From Forficula auricularia (taxonomy: Eukaryota > Arthropoda > Insecta > Dermaptera > Forficulidae): DNA of 64,000 nt. The DNA is taken from the NCBI GenBank assembly GCA_024734495.1, contig JALMQS010000887.1, positions 2,087,926 to 2,151,925 on the forward strand, in the 5' to 3' direction. This document shows, piece after piece, positions 23,236-34,643 of this stretch. Position numbers and translations under genes: made by a program. The notes beneath the pieces were generated by a model. That model saw only the letters and a program-made list of their open reading frames with translations. It did not search any database and was not told the DNA's origin. Numbering within the stretch: the first letter of the stretch is position 1; the number at the start of each line of letters is the position of its first letter.

Positions 23236-23813
23236 GGAGGTCCTTCCGCTCCAGTTGAGTCAAAAGAAGTGTAGTATCTAATATTTAATAATATAAGTTA
23301 AAATACAAATTAAAAACAATAGAATAAAAAATAAATACTATGAAAGAAGTAAATGTTTGACATAAAATCAAATATAAAAAAATAATTAAATACAAAAGTT
23401 AGTTTGATTTATTCAAATCAGCTGATAATAACTTTTGTATGATTTGGCAATGCGTTGTATTAATAATGTTTATGTTTACATCCAAACATAGCATTTAAGT
23501 GATTTTTTAAAGTAAATTCCTCGGTCAATGATATTTTTTATTGCAAAAAAAGAAACTTGCATGTTTCAAAAATCTAATTTGTAGTTTTTTTTCTAATTTT
23601 ATCTATTCAACTAATAGTGTATAATTCAAGAGAAAGTGTCAAAATCTTAATTTTCCATAATACTTTGAGAAAATGTTTACATTTTTAAAAATTTGCTCGC
23701 TAACGTGTGTTTGGAACTTCACCAAAGCATAGATAGAGACTTTTTAAACTATTATAAAAAATTAAGTTATAGTTATAAACTAATATTTTTTATTTATCAG
23801 CGAAAGGACCTCC
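23236..23813. mobile_element. piggyBac-type MITE (TTAA-flanked)
   Basis: TTAA at 23232-23235 is followed by GGAGGTCCTTCCGCT. The right end is AGCGAAAGGACCTCC-like (inverse) followed by TTAA at 23814-23817. Short TIRs with TTAA duplications are the piggyBac mark. The 578-bp interior is AT-rich and non-coding. The TIR differs from the piggyBac at 54 kb. Confidence 0.72.
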
Positions 23814-23927
23814 TTAATAAGAACTTAAGAAAAGCTAATTTAATGATTATTTCATTTATACATTCTACGGTTTCCATTCTTTTAAAGATTTAAATTGATA
23901 CAAATAGTTTAATTTCAAATGTTAGAC

Positions 23928-24955
23928 AAGTGTTTCTCAACCTTTTTTGGCTGACGGCACACTAAAAATATCTGGAATCATTTGAGGCACACCTAAATAT
24001 AAAAAAAAGTAAAAATTGTATGATACAAAAAAAGAATTAGTAATTACAAATACTATTTCTAATTTACAAAATCCATGCAATTTTAATTATAATTAAATAA
24101 TTATTTGTCAAAAACGCTCGCCGCACATTTGACAATCTCTCGCGGCACACAGATTGAGAAACACTGGCTTAGAGACCCCAAAATCTAAACAGTTTTCCGC
24201 ATTGAAAATACAAAAATTTTGCTACGGAACAAACCTTCTAAGATGATTTCTTTTTATGAATTTAATTTTTCTATTGAATGATAAAAATAAAGTAAAAAGT
24301 AAAAGCTTTTTCACGACCCAGTACCTACGTTCGCCAGTTAGAACAAGTATTTTTTTCACATTATTGTCTGAATTTTATTAAAGTTCAATTAAATATTTGC
24401 TTTCTTTATTACGAGTATAATTTTGATCCAAGAGCAAAAGGCCATTCCTAGAATAATAGAAATCACAAATTGAATCTTTAATAGAAATCACAAATTGAAT
24501 CTTTAATAGTTCGAAATAGGTCTTGTATTTGAAAGCATTCTTGCATTTCCTTCGCTATAAAGGAAAAAGTTAGATAATTCTATAAACGCCCTTTTTTAGT
24601 TATTTTCCTCGATCGGATTCTAATGAAAGAATCCCCCCCCCCCACACACACATTTATTAATTGAGAAAAAAAAGTGAAAAATTTTCCGACTCAGGTCGCT
24701 AGATATGTCGTAGTAATTAATAAAAAACTTAAACATGAATTGTTTATTTATGCCTATATTATGATTTCATATTAAAATTTCAATAAAAAATTTTCTTTTT
24801 GCACTTTTGAACCGGAACTTTTTTTTTGTTGTTGGCAAACTAAAAACATCTGGAATCATTTGCGGCACACCTGAATATAAAAAAAAATGTATATTTGTCT
24901 AAAACCATCGAAGAACATAGACAATCTCTCGCGGCACACAGGTTGAGAAACACTG
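23928..24955. mobile_element. hAT-type element with exact 8-bp duplication
   Basis: TGTTAGAC flanks both sides (23920-23927 and 24956-24963). The left end is AAGTGTTTCTCAACC and the right end GGTTGAGAAACACTG. Inside, near 24146-24162, a second right end occurs, and the GGAATCATTTG..GGCACACC segment is present twice (23970 and 24850), so one copy is duplicated or nested. No transposase remains. Confidence 0.75.
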
Positions 24956-24969
24956 TGTTAGACAATAGT

Positions 24970-27700
24970 TTATACTTAATAACATTTTTTTCTATTTATC
25001 AGAAGAAAAAATTTCTTTAAGCTCAGTGAAGCTTTACAGATATTGGAGAAAAAGTTACTTTTTTATCAATTACTTTACAAAAAAAAAAAAAAACAAATTA
25101 GTAAGTTCAAAAAGTAATGTAAAAAATTGCTATATTCAAAAAACCGATCTTCATTTAATTTATAATCATTTTCAAAGCTGAATAACCAAAATTCAACCAG
25201 ACAGGGCATCGCAATACTTCCCATTACTATTTTCTATATAGAATATAAATGTGAAAGTAAAAAATGAATTCAGAAAATATTTCTTCTTCTATTTTTTCTT
25301 CTTCGAGTTCGATTCCGACGATTACTGTGGAGAGTATCTTATTCACTGCACTGTAATTTTTCACAAGGGTGGTTCTCATTCCCTACCCTTAAGAAAATAT
25401 TAGAACTAGAAAAATGTTAAAAATAAAAAACAATGTGAATAAAGTGAACAAAAACAAGGTTTTCTGGTTATAATTAGTTTTTATTTGTTTATTTTTATTT
25501 ATTTTCATGACTATATACTTTTGATTTTGTTTTTATTTAATATGTATACTGGTCAAGTGAAAAAATATTTTATATTAATATTGCTTTACATATTGTAGAA
25601 TTGGATTGATTAGAACTTATTTTCATAGAATATTTGAAGAATGGAATCATGCATAAATGCGAGAGAGTCGTTATTGACATTAAAACTTGGATTTGATTTT
25701 TAAGATTTCTTAAGTAATTACCAGAAAAGATGAGAAAACGTTATTTTTAAATCAGTTATTTAAAATCTTAAACTCTCAAATAAGAATCGTTTAGGAGTTA
25801 TGTTGATAAAAAGTTTTGTCTAACAATAAACCATAGAATCACCACTTAAAATCATTTTCAACCAGCAAGCACGCTATATATATTTCACGTTATGGTACTA
25901 AATGAGACAAAACCTCTTTGAATGGTCCATTTGATCCTTGAGACAAAGAATGTAAAGAAAGAGTGAAAAAGAAAAAGACGAAATTGAATGAAGCTTAAAA
26001 CGTGAAATAATTATTCTAATTAATTTAATATTCATTTTTTAAATAATGATTTTCTGGAACAATACTAATTTATTATCTCTAAAATAATTAATTAGTTAAA
26101 AATTTGATATCTAGAAGTTGGACTTAAATTTATTTTTATTTATCTTGTGTGGGTTCATCGAAATCGACATTTATCTTTTAATGAAAATTTGTCTTTTTTA
26201 ATATAGATAATAAATTGCTTTTTTATTTTTCTGTTTTAGAGAATCGATCCCATTCAGAGGAATGCATTTATAGATAATCCGAACGAAAAACGGTTTTTTA
26301 TTTATTTGAGTGGCAAAAATTGACCAGAGCAGACGCGTCGCAACGGCAGCCATTCTTCCTAGGTAAGAACAACTTACCAAACTCTAATTAATTTCTATAC
26401 ATCATTAATATCTTAATTAATATTAATTAATATTTGATAACAAATTTGACTCCAAATAATCAACTCACAGTATGAAAACTTATCTTTTATAGAAAAGTTT
26501 TTAATAAAATTTTACATTCAAATATTTTGTATGATATTAACAAACTAATTAATTCTAGTGTTCTTAATTTCAATGTTTCTTGTATTAATCAATCCATTTA
26601 AATATTGTCATTGATTTTTTTAAATAAAATTGATAAAAAAAAAATAATATATATAATAATAAATTGCTGTTCGGAAAAAATCTTACCTTATAAATTTCTA
26701 TAGGTACCGTTTCCAAACATATTATGTGTGTATACCACATGAATTTCATTTACCACATCACTTTTTCGAAATCAACATTTTTTATTTATATTTTTTATTG
26801 CAGTAAGCCTAGCGACTCTTTAATACACTTATCTAAAAAAATATTAAAACTATTTTTACTTTATTTTTTTATTGTTGTGGTATTTTTTTCAAAAAATATT
26901 AAAAAAAAAAAAAAAACATTCAATTTACTAAGAAAAATTAAACAGCAAACTGTTCAATGTTTTCAAACTTGCGATCCTCCAGGCACTAATTTGAGTCTCT
27001 CAACATGTTTATCAAAATCACATAAGTAAATTATAGCTAACAAAATAAAACCTTTTTTAAAAATTATACTCGTATAATATAAAAACATGCTCGATCTACC
27101 TGGTTCTGTCTATGTTCGGAAACATATTCATTCGACCAATTATTTCCAAAAATGAACCAAGTGAAATCTCTTTAAAGGTGAACCATTTGTTTTCGGTTAT
27201 GAAAGTTACATATTCCAAGGATATTAATCCTAATATTGAAGTATAAAAAATACCGATACTTTACCTATCAGATTTGTAATTTTGCAATTAACAAAAGATT
27301 ATATCACTTTTTGATCATATATCTTTTTAGTTATAAACAAAACATTATTTTAAATCTTATCTACCATATTTGAAACTTATGAAACAATCTAAAATATAAT
27401 ATTTTCTTCATCATGTTTCTCTTTATCTATAAATTACAATATTATTATTAAGACTTAACTAAATCGAAAGATTTATAAACTATAGTTTTTATACATTAAA
27501 AATACACATTTCTTTAATAAGACATTAACTATTTTTTCTGAGGCCCTCCAAGTATACTACATACAAATCCGAAATATGGCCAAGTAAAGTGATTAAGTTT
27601 GAGACCACTGTCAAAGTAAAACTATTTCATTGTGAAATTTTTATAGTTTAAAATAGAATTTGTTCATGTTAATTAATGAACCGAGAATCTTGAGTGATGA
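24970..27700. other. AT-rich stretch, no gene seen
   Basis: 25205-25400 has CATCGCAATACTTC and a B-box-like GAGTTCGATTCC with a GAGAGTATCTT relative inverted at 15840. The rest is AT-rich low-complexity DNA. ORFs at 26198 (-) and 26724 (+) are composed mostly of F, I, K, N and Y, as chance frames in AT-rich DNA are. Confidence 0.4.
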
Positions 27701-27719
27701 TTTAAGTTCACAGGTGTTT

Positions 27720-27830
27720 TAGTTACCTACATTGAAAGAAAATAACTGGAGGTTATGCAACAATACGTGAGCTTTAGCTTTAGCATTGTCTACACCTACC
27801 CTACAGGCGCTCTCGTATCGGTATATTAAA
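27720..27830 (-). repeat. Dispersed repeat, relative of 1430-1625
   Basis: The minus strand has GCGCCTGTAGGGTAGG and a following GTTGCATAA, in the same order as in the 48.7-kb copy. Confidence 0.45.
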
Positions 27831-27834
27831 ATGG

Positions 27835-29265
27835 AAGGTATATTAAAGAGTTTTAATTTTCTAAATAATGGAAAATTTTATCTAAGCCTAAAATGTTGAC
27901 TTAAAGTCACAGTTGAAAATACCGATATGTTATGAGTCCTCATTTTTTGTTTCTCACTATGTGTATACAGTCGATATCTCAAAAAATCTCAAACTCAATC
28001 TAGAGCCCGAATGAGGCTGTTATAAAAGTTTTTTTCTTCAAATAGGTCTGCGTGAATTAATTTTTCTCGGTATGCTTGCTCTACAGGCAAAAAACCGTGG
28101 CCAGGGTAATGAGTTCTCTCAAAATTTTTAAGTATTTTTTTGGCTTATTCAAATTTAGAAATATCTGAAATGTGGAGAAAATATTTTTAAACGATTATTT
28201 TTTTCTATCTGTCTGGATTCTGATAACCAAGGATAGCCCTAAAGTGAAAGTTAGTAGAAAATCCTTTAATTTGCTAAAAAAATGTAATTTACTAAACAAA
28301 TAATGACTTAAATTTTAGCTTATAAATGCAACATAAAAAAATCATTTTTATATTACTTACCTACTGTATGCGTCTATGACCTGAAATTCGGAACAAACCT
28401 TTGAATTAATAACTTTTTATCTCGAACGATGAAAATTCGCCACATTGCTTATATTTGAGAAAAGAGTAATTTCTGACTGAACTTCTGATTTTATCGTATT
28501 TAGAAATGTCGAAATCTAGAGAGAAATAATTTACAACCATTCTTTTTGTCTTTCTGTCTGTCTTTATGTTTGTCTCTTTGCTTTAGGATACTTTCACTAA
28601 CTTAAGTAACGAAAGCTTTAGAAAGCTCATTCTTGTGCCGAAATATTAGTTTTTCTAAAAGTAATAAGTGATTAGATTATGAATTATGAGCTATCTAACT
28701 TTAAAACTTCCGTTCCGAAAATGCTGAAAATTACATTTATTCTCATGATAAATAAAATAAAATATAAATTGTTTATAGTTTATTATATTTATGTTTATTG
28801 TTGGGACGGATGACGGGATGACTGGTCAGCTTAACGAGTCTTAAAATTTATTTTACTTTTACGTCTAATATAATTTTTTTTTTAAAGAAGTCAATATTTT
28901 TATTTATTTTATTCATTTATTTGACTTAATTTTTCCTGCCTTTCCCTACTCGGGTTTAAGGCTTACATGTACATGCATTGTCTTACTATTTTTTTAAGCA
29001 TTACAAGAGATGTCAATATTTCATTTGGAAAACAAAATAAGAGGGATTCAAAAAAATAATATTATCCCTATATGTATATATTTGCTCTGATAAATAAGCA
29101 CCAAATTTCGCAATGTTCTTTCTAGCTTTATATATGTAGTATAATTATCCACGTGAGATTGATAGGAAGCCATAATGGGCAGAAGGATAAAAAATATTAA
29201 AATTAAAACTATAAATTCTCCAAGACCAGAAAAAAATAATTTGTTATATTATTAAATTAAAATTA
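27835..29265. other. AT-rich stretch, no gene seen
   Basis: Includes several CTGTCTGTCTTTATGTTTGT-like microsatellite patches (about 28205 and 28540), which recur near 39420 and 61530 in related repeats. No coding frame. Confidence 0.4.
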
Positions 29266-29271
29266 TGATGT

Positions 29272-29752
29272 GGGCAAGTGTATGATGAAATACAGTGTGA
29301 AAATGTATTTTACAAGAGTGAAAATTTTACCATTAGACATCAATTTTCAAAAAATACGTCAGTGAGGTGCTGTTCATTTCGACGAACACACTCAGTAAGT
29401 CGATTCGGAAGATGGGAACTTGGAAGGCTACTTTTTATGGGAACATCTGAAGAGCGTTGTGTATCAGAATAGACCAACAAACTTTTCCCAGCTCAAGGCT
29501 CAGATTGAAAAAAACATCGCCAACATCCCGGAGAACACTTTGCGCCGAGTTGTGCAAAAACTTCAGTATCGACTTACTGAATGTGTTCAACGAAATGGAC
29601 ATCACCTCACTGGCATAATTTTTTAAAAAGTGATGCCTAATAATAAAATGTCCACTCTTGTGGAATATATTTTCAGTATCAAATAAAGTTTTGTAATTTT
29701 CCTTCATTTTTTCTAATTATTTCAAATTTTCCCGTTTCTCTCCGCCACCCTA
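29272..29752 (+). mobile_element. Tc1/IS630-like transposon remnant with long inverted repeats
   Basis: About 130 bases at 29275-29405 recur inverted at 29570-29700 (shared CAGTGAGGTG and ACATTCAGTAAGTCGAT-type words). The right outer end reads CTCTCCGCCACCCTATA, so a GGGTGGCGG terminus next to TA fits the IS630/Tc1/mariner group. The left outer end is lost. Between the arms is a transposase tail. Confidence 0.65.
29420..29626 (+). pseudogene. Tc1/IS630-type transposase C-terminal fragment
   Basis: Reads YFLWEHLKSVVYQNRP, then a helical LKAQIEKNIANIPENTLRRV segment, then RLTECVQRNGHHL. This is the characteristic C-terminal tail after the DDE/D catalytic domain in insect IS630/Tc1-like transposases. 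All catalytic residues lie upstream and are missing. The last ~60 bp overlap the right inverted arm. Non-functional. Confidence 0.75.
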
Positions 29753-29759
29753 TATAGCT

Positions 29760-31000
29760 TGACACGGCTGCCTACCGGGCGGCAATAGAATTGATATTTT
29801 TTTCCTGATTATGTATAAAAAATTCTAAAACGTGAAATCATTCTCAATATTTTTTTTTTTCATTTTTGTGAACGTGTGTCTGTGCCTCTGGAATCAGACA
29901 CCCACGATAATTCAAGAACTAATATGCGTGAAAAATCCGTTCTGGTGTCAAAAATGTGTATTTCTCATGGGGAGAACTGATTCGATTTTATACTCGATTC
30001 CGGTTCACAGGCATTAGCGTAGTAGGGAGTTTTCCTAGGGGCAGCAGGCCAGCTGATTAGCCACCACAAGGTTTTAATTTAGGTAATTTGATTAGAGACT
30101 AACTTTTTAATTTAATGAGAAATACATAAGTAATGTCTGGTAACAATGGAGTTGCTATTTTTCTAGGGGGGAGGAGGGTACAATGAGTTTTGTAGGCGGG
30201 CACTGACCTTCTGCCCCCCCCCCCAAACTACCTCCATGTACACAGCCTCATTTATTTCCTCCTAAAAATCGACAGCACTGCTACTCTCGACAAGGAAATA
30301 TTTTCAAATTATCAACTTTATCAATAAACTGCTCCAATCCGTCAAGTTTCAGTCTAATAGCCTAAAGAATTCGTTTAAAATTTTATGAAAGTTTACCCAA
30401 GTCTTAAAAATTTTTCCCTTTTTCCTCCAATTATATTTTGAGTATTATTAATACAGTTTTGTATTCTAGAGACTAAATTACTAAAGATTAATCAAACCCT
30501 GAAATGCCTTTTCTTTACCTTATACCAGTTATTACCATATATATCTCAAAGTCAACAAAGTAATGATTGGGAATATTGAATGATGAAGCCTTTATCAAAT
30601 AGCCCATATTCAAATAATCATGTATATTACTACTTATCTCAAATATTGGATAATAAATATTTACTGTCATTCTGAGTTTATGAAGTAATGAAAGACAGCA
30701 TAATGAATTTCGACGGAATTGTATTTAGTATTAAATGAAAATTATAATTGTTAATCAGTTTATATAGCGGCCAGTTAATTCTAAATTATTATTTATTATT
30801 CATATTAAACAAATATTTAAATGATATCGCATTCAATAAGCCACAAATCACTAATAAATACTATATACATCTTAGATTCTAAAGAAATAACGAGTGTCAT
30901 CTACTGAATTTGATCTGACATGGATAATTTTTATTATATGTCAGAAGGGTTGCTTTCACCCTGTCGGAAATATAAGTACTAAAAATAGCGATCCACCCAA
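29760..31000. other. AT-rich stretch with PLE outer fragment
   Basis: 30240-30310 contains GACAGCACTGCTACTCTCGAC, a PLE outer-end relative. GCTGCCTACCGGGCGGC at 29765 resembles the inverse of 17433-17452. No gene. Confidence 0.4.
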
Positions 31001-31008
31001 TCGGCTAG

Positions 31009-31780
31009 TCTATATATATAAAATTAAGGTTTTGTACATTAGTCCAAATCACGCCAAATTTTGGTTGCACACGTTTCAAGCAAAGTTATGAACGAAAACA
31101 CCCTCAACAAAATCCCTGTCTGTATGTATGTCTGTCTGTCCATTTCCATCGTTTCCCGAAAAAGTTGCTCACGATTCACGTAAAAACGGCTGAAGGGATT
31201 ATTATGAAATTTCATATTTACATCAGATGTCTATTAGCTTACGTTTTTAGCTATTATCAACGTTTTGATGTTGAGACGAAGGGGTTTGGGGGGGGGGCTG
31301 AATGAAGGTATCAAAATAACTCCTGAACTTATTAACTACGGCAAATTTTATAATAAACAAAGTTGTAGGGGATGTGATTCTGACAACTTTTGTTTAAAAA
31401 AACTTCCCCAAAAACACTTAAAAAAAAAAGGGGGGGGGGTGAAAAACTGTAAGTTCTTGCCCTTGGAGCAAACTAAACCAAATTTTGTATACATAGCCTT
31501 GGGCCTTTGAGAGCTGAAAGTAAAATTTAACCACCAAAATGGGGGGGAGGGTCAAAAAATGAAAATTCTTTCTCTTGGGCCAGAAACTCAACTAAATTTT
31601 TGTATACATAATCTGTGGGTCACTAGAAGGCAGAGTACGGCGGGTGCCCGGAAGGTGGGTGGTGGGGTGGAATGGGGGTGGGGGTGAGGAGTGAGGCGGA
31701 GTAGGGTGGGGGTGCAGGGCGTGGTGCGGGGTTGGGGGAGTCGAGGTCTGGGGATCAGGGGGCCTGCCTGGCCTGGGTAT
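31009..31780 (+). mobile_element. Helitron, 5' end present, 3' truncated
   Basis: Starts TCTATATATATAAAATTAAG, the same as the reversed 13.4-kb element, and follows its order: 5' module, TTTTGTATACATAA repeats at ~31480 and 31600, then a G-rich minisatellite (31640-31780). The terminal hairpin and CTAG are missing. The base before TC is G, not A. On this copy the G-rich strand is plus, again the sense strand. Confidence 0.75.
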
Positions 31781-31784
31781 TATC

Positions 31785-32290
31785 AGCTGTGAAGTACATA
31801 GTATCACTGTTAAGATTTCTTCAAGAGGATTATTTAAATTTTTTGAAATTTATTTCGCTTTTAATTGACGATGAGAAAAAGCCATTTTTGGCCATTTTAG
31901 GCTATTTTTGAACTGGGTGTCCAGAAATTCGTTAATTTAAAATTTTGAAAAAATTAATTATGTATGATTTATCCGGAATAAAAACAATGCTTATTGAAAA
32001 CGTTTTTGGAAATCATTAAGAGACTTTTCGATCTTTTTATTTAAGAGTTTTCAGGATCTCTGTAATTGTGTTAACGTTCGGTTATTTCATATACATATTA
32101 TCACACATTTAATCAATTTTATTATTGTAATCATAACTTTAATAATAGAAGTGACTTTATGTAAAAAAATGTGCATACATAAATAAAATAAGTGAATAAA
32201 ATACAATTTATGCAAATAGTTCTAAATAAAATATCTTGTATTGTAAAGTAAAAACGAAAGGTCGCTTAAGTAATTAAAACTAAACACTGT
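31785..32290. other. AT-rich stretch, no gene seen
   Basis: No ORF, boxes or repeats that I can support. Confidence 0.35.
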
Positions 32291-32299
32291 CTTTATTCA

Positions 32300-32590
32300 C
32301 GATAACGCTGTGTAAAATCTCATTAAGGACAATTATTTCTAATAATTATGAAAACATTTATCAAATCATCTCATTCTTCTTCAACGACAAATAAAAACGA
32401 ATTTGATATCTGTAAGCTATAAGGTATCTACCGAACCCTAAGTATGAGGTCCGACTCGCACTTGGCATCCTTTTTTGTGTAATTATTATATTTACGAGCT
32501 TTTCGTGCGTGCCTTCGGCACCCTCAAGCTCGGCCCTCCGGGCTAGTGCCTGGCGGGCAGCGTCTCAGTCAAAATTTTTATTCCTCTTAA
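32300..32590 (+). repeat. Dispersed insect repeat ending GACTCGCACTTGG, with hairpin tail
   Basis: AAAACGAATTTGATATCTG, then GAGGTCCGACTCGCACTTGG, then a GC-rich tail (CGTGCCTTCGGCACCC, GGCCCTCCGGGCTAG). Relatives without the GC tail lie at 40510-40660, 57405-57575 and 62830-62915. Type unassigned. Confidence 0.6.
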
Positions 32591-32599
32591 AAAACCACA

Positions 32600-33160
32600 C
32601 TCCAAATGTATACCCGTAAACTACCGAAAATACCTCGTCTCTTAAAAGTTTCGCCTCTTTAATTTTTGAGTGGCGGGGGGTAGGGGAGGAATAATTATGA
32701 ATATTTAAATTTAAAATTTAAATTTCATTTTCCTTTTCAAAACAAAAATAATGAAATGAGATTTATGAACTGCAAAAAATTCGCAGGCTGAATCATGGAA
32801 ATTATTCAAATTTACGCAGTTTCAATTAATTTAATTGAAATTTTAAAACATATTTAATGTTTCTTAATTTAAAATAAATTGGGTCATTTCATTTTCAAAT
32901 TCTTGAGTGCAAATTAAAATTATATTTAAAATTTGCCGGTTGAAAATGAAAATCAATTGGAACTGTCAGTTTAAAATCCTTTATAGCTGACAATTATATT
33001 TCAAATTTGCCTCGTTAATTAATATATATTTAATGTTTCTTAATTGAAATCTATTGGTGTTTTTTTCATTTTCATTCGAGTTCAAATGAATACAATATTA
33101 TCTCGACACAAAGTCTAAATCAAATATATAGTTTTAGTAACTGAAATCATGGTATAAATA
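32600..33160. other. AT-rich stretch, no gene seen
   Basis: Repeated ATTTAATGTTTCTTAATT words suggest a degenerate local duplication (32855 and 33025). No gene. Confidence 0.35.
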
Positions 33161-33165
33161 TTAAC

Positions 33166-33240
33166 GTCAGATTGGTCTAGTGGTTAAAACCAATGACCTT
33201 AGTTCAAGTTTGTAGGTTCGATTCTAGGCAAGAGGAGATT
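33166..33240 (+). repeat. tRNA-like SINE head
   Basis: A box ATTGGTCTAGTGG and B box GGTTCGATTCT at tRNA-like spacing. The cloverleaf does not close, so this is not a tRNA gene. Confidence 0.5.
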
Positions 33241-33794
33241 TTTTTAGAGAAATTTCTCTTAGCGTTGTTACAAATTAATCTAGACAAATCTTATTTAATT
33301 ATTATATTTATTATTATTATTTCATTTTATTTTTTTGGTTCCACTGAACTTTTTTAAAAGCGGGAAAATTGAGATAATGATTTTAATGAGCTGGGAGTTA
33401 TAAGAAAAATTGGGATAATAAATGTTTCGTTGTAATCTATGTGCTCATGAGGGCGTCTATGATTTATCCGCGAATTTCAGAAATTTTTTAGACCCCGCCC
33501 CTACCCCTGTGTCACATTCTGTCACATTTTTATTGAGCCCCCTGTATTGTGACGTCACACTATCACTTTTTATATCTTATAATTTTTGAAATTTGGCTTT
33601 TGTGACATCACAATTTTTAAGATACCCGTTCCCCTCTGTCACATTTTGTCACAAATTTGAGATGCCCCCTCGCCTCTCACTGTGAGACATAATTTATAGA
33701 CGGCTCCTTAAGAAATGAATATTTAATTTTTAAAGAGTCAGTTGAAGATGAAACATTTTAAATAAGAATAAATAAAATGGTAGCTTTCACATAA

Positions 33795-34090
33795 ATAAAA
33801 CAAATATATATTTTGAGTTTTATCTCGATATAACATATATATTTCGGGTTACAAGCCCATTTTCAGAAGTTAACATGGAAACTCCAAGTACTTCAACTGA
33901 GTTTCCATGTTAGCCTGAAAAGTGGGCTCGTAACCCGAAATATAGTATCGATGTGGTACATGATCTTGCGAATGTTACTCTTATTCTTAAAGGAATATTT
34001 AATGAAAATATAGAGAAATTTCCATGTTAACTCCTGAAGATGGGCTCGTAACCCGAAATATATATAGTATATCGATGTGAACGCGATCTT
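33795..34090. mobile_element. PLE-type repeats, subfamily C, partly palindromic
   Basis: CGGGTTACAAGCCC at 33845 (-) pairs with GGGCTCGTAACCCG at 33923 (+), and a further plus copy is at 34042. Spacers share TCCATGTTA. Each copy holds a hammerhead-like core; the last is intact. TTACTCTTATTCTTAAAGGA is duplicated downstream. Confidence 0.6.
34026..34082 (+). ncRNA. Hammerhead ribozyme, subfamily C (core intact)
   Basis: CTGAAGA (34034-34040; position 7 is variable in hammerheads), stem II GGG/CCC extended by a U-A pair (34042-34054), GAAA (34055-34058), a 5-bp stem III of A/U pairs with loop TATAG (34058-34072), then C17 at 34073 followed by GATG. Stem I is TC/GA plus GTT/AAC around an internal loop, as in type I ribozymes. 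Predicted cleavage is after 34073. The 33914 copy (CTGAAAAG) and the 33872 minus copy (CTGAAAA) have damaged cores. Confidence 0.6.
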
Positions 34091-34099
34091 TCAATTTTA

Positions 34100-34640
34100 T
34101 TTACTCTTATTCTTAAAGGAATATTTAATGAAAATATAGAGAAAATATAGATGGAGATATCAGAATCTAATATTCTTTCTTGAGCTTCACTTTTTCCATT
34201 TTTCCAACTTTTCTTTTATCATATTATAATTTACTATTTTCCTATGAGTTTGTGTTTTAATATTTTAAAATTTTCTCTTTTATTAATCTTTTATTTTGTT
34301 TCTTTATATCGGATTATTGTATCTTTTTGAAACAAACAGAACCGAGATATTTTGCCTAAAGTAATATAAAAACAACAAGATGAAGGTAAACAATTCATAA
34401 GATGTTTATTAATAATTAAAAAAAAAAAATTTTAAACAAATAACTTTTTGTTTTTTTCTCAAGTTTAATGGTAGGTTTTGAATAATATTTTACAATATTC
34501 TCTCAAGGATAATTTTATTTGTAATATACCGAGGAATTGAAGGAAAACAAGTCAGAGGAAAGAATTAAATTCAATACTTTCATTTACTTTGCTTTTGTGA
34601 TTAGATTGAAATTTAAAAGATTTAGCTTTCCGAGGGTAGC
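34100..34640. other. AT-rich stretch, no gene seen
   Basis: Low-complexity, no supported feature. Confidence 0.35.
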
Positions 34641-34643
34641 ATA

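Noticed and set aside
31003..31010. Head-to-tail Helitrons at 31.0 kb because CTAG precedes the TC start
   Set aside because: No hairpin lies upstream of that CTAG, so it is not a Helitron 3' end.
33166..33240. A tRNA gene at 33.2 kb, and others at 6.0, 7.6, 44.4 and 58.6 kb
   Set aside because: A and B boxes are present, but acceptor and anticodon stems do not close; best explained as SINE-derived.
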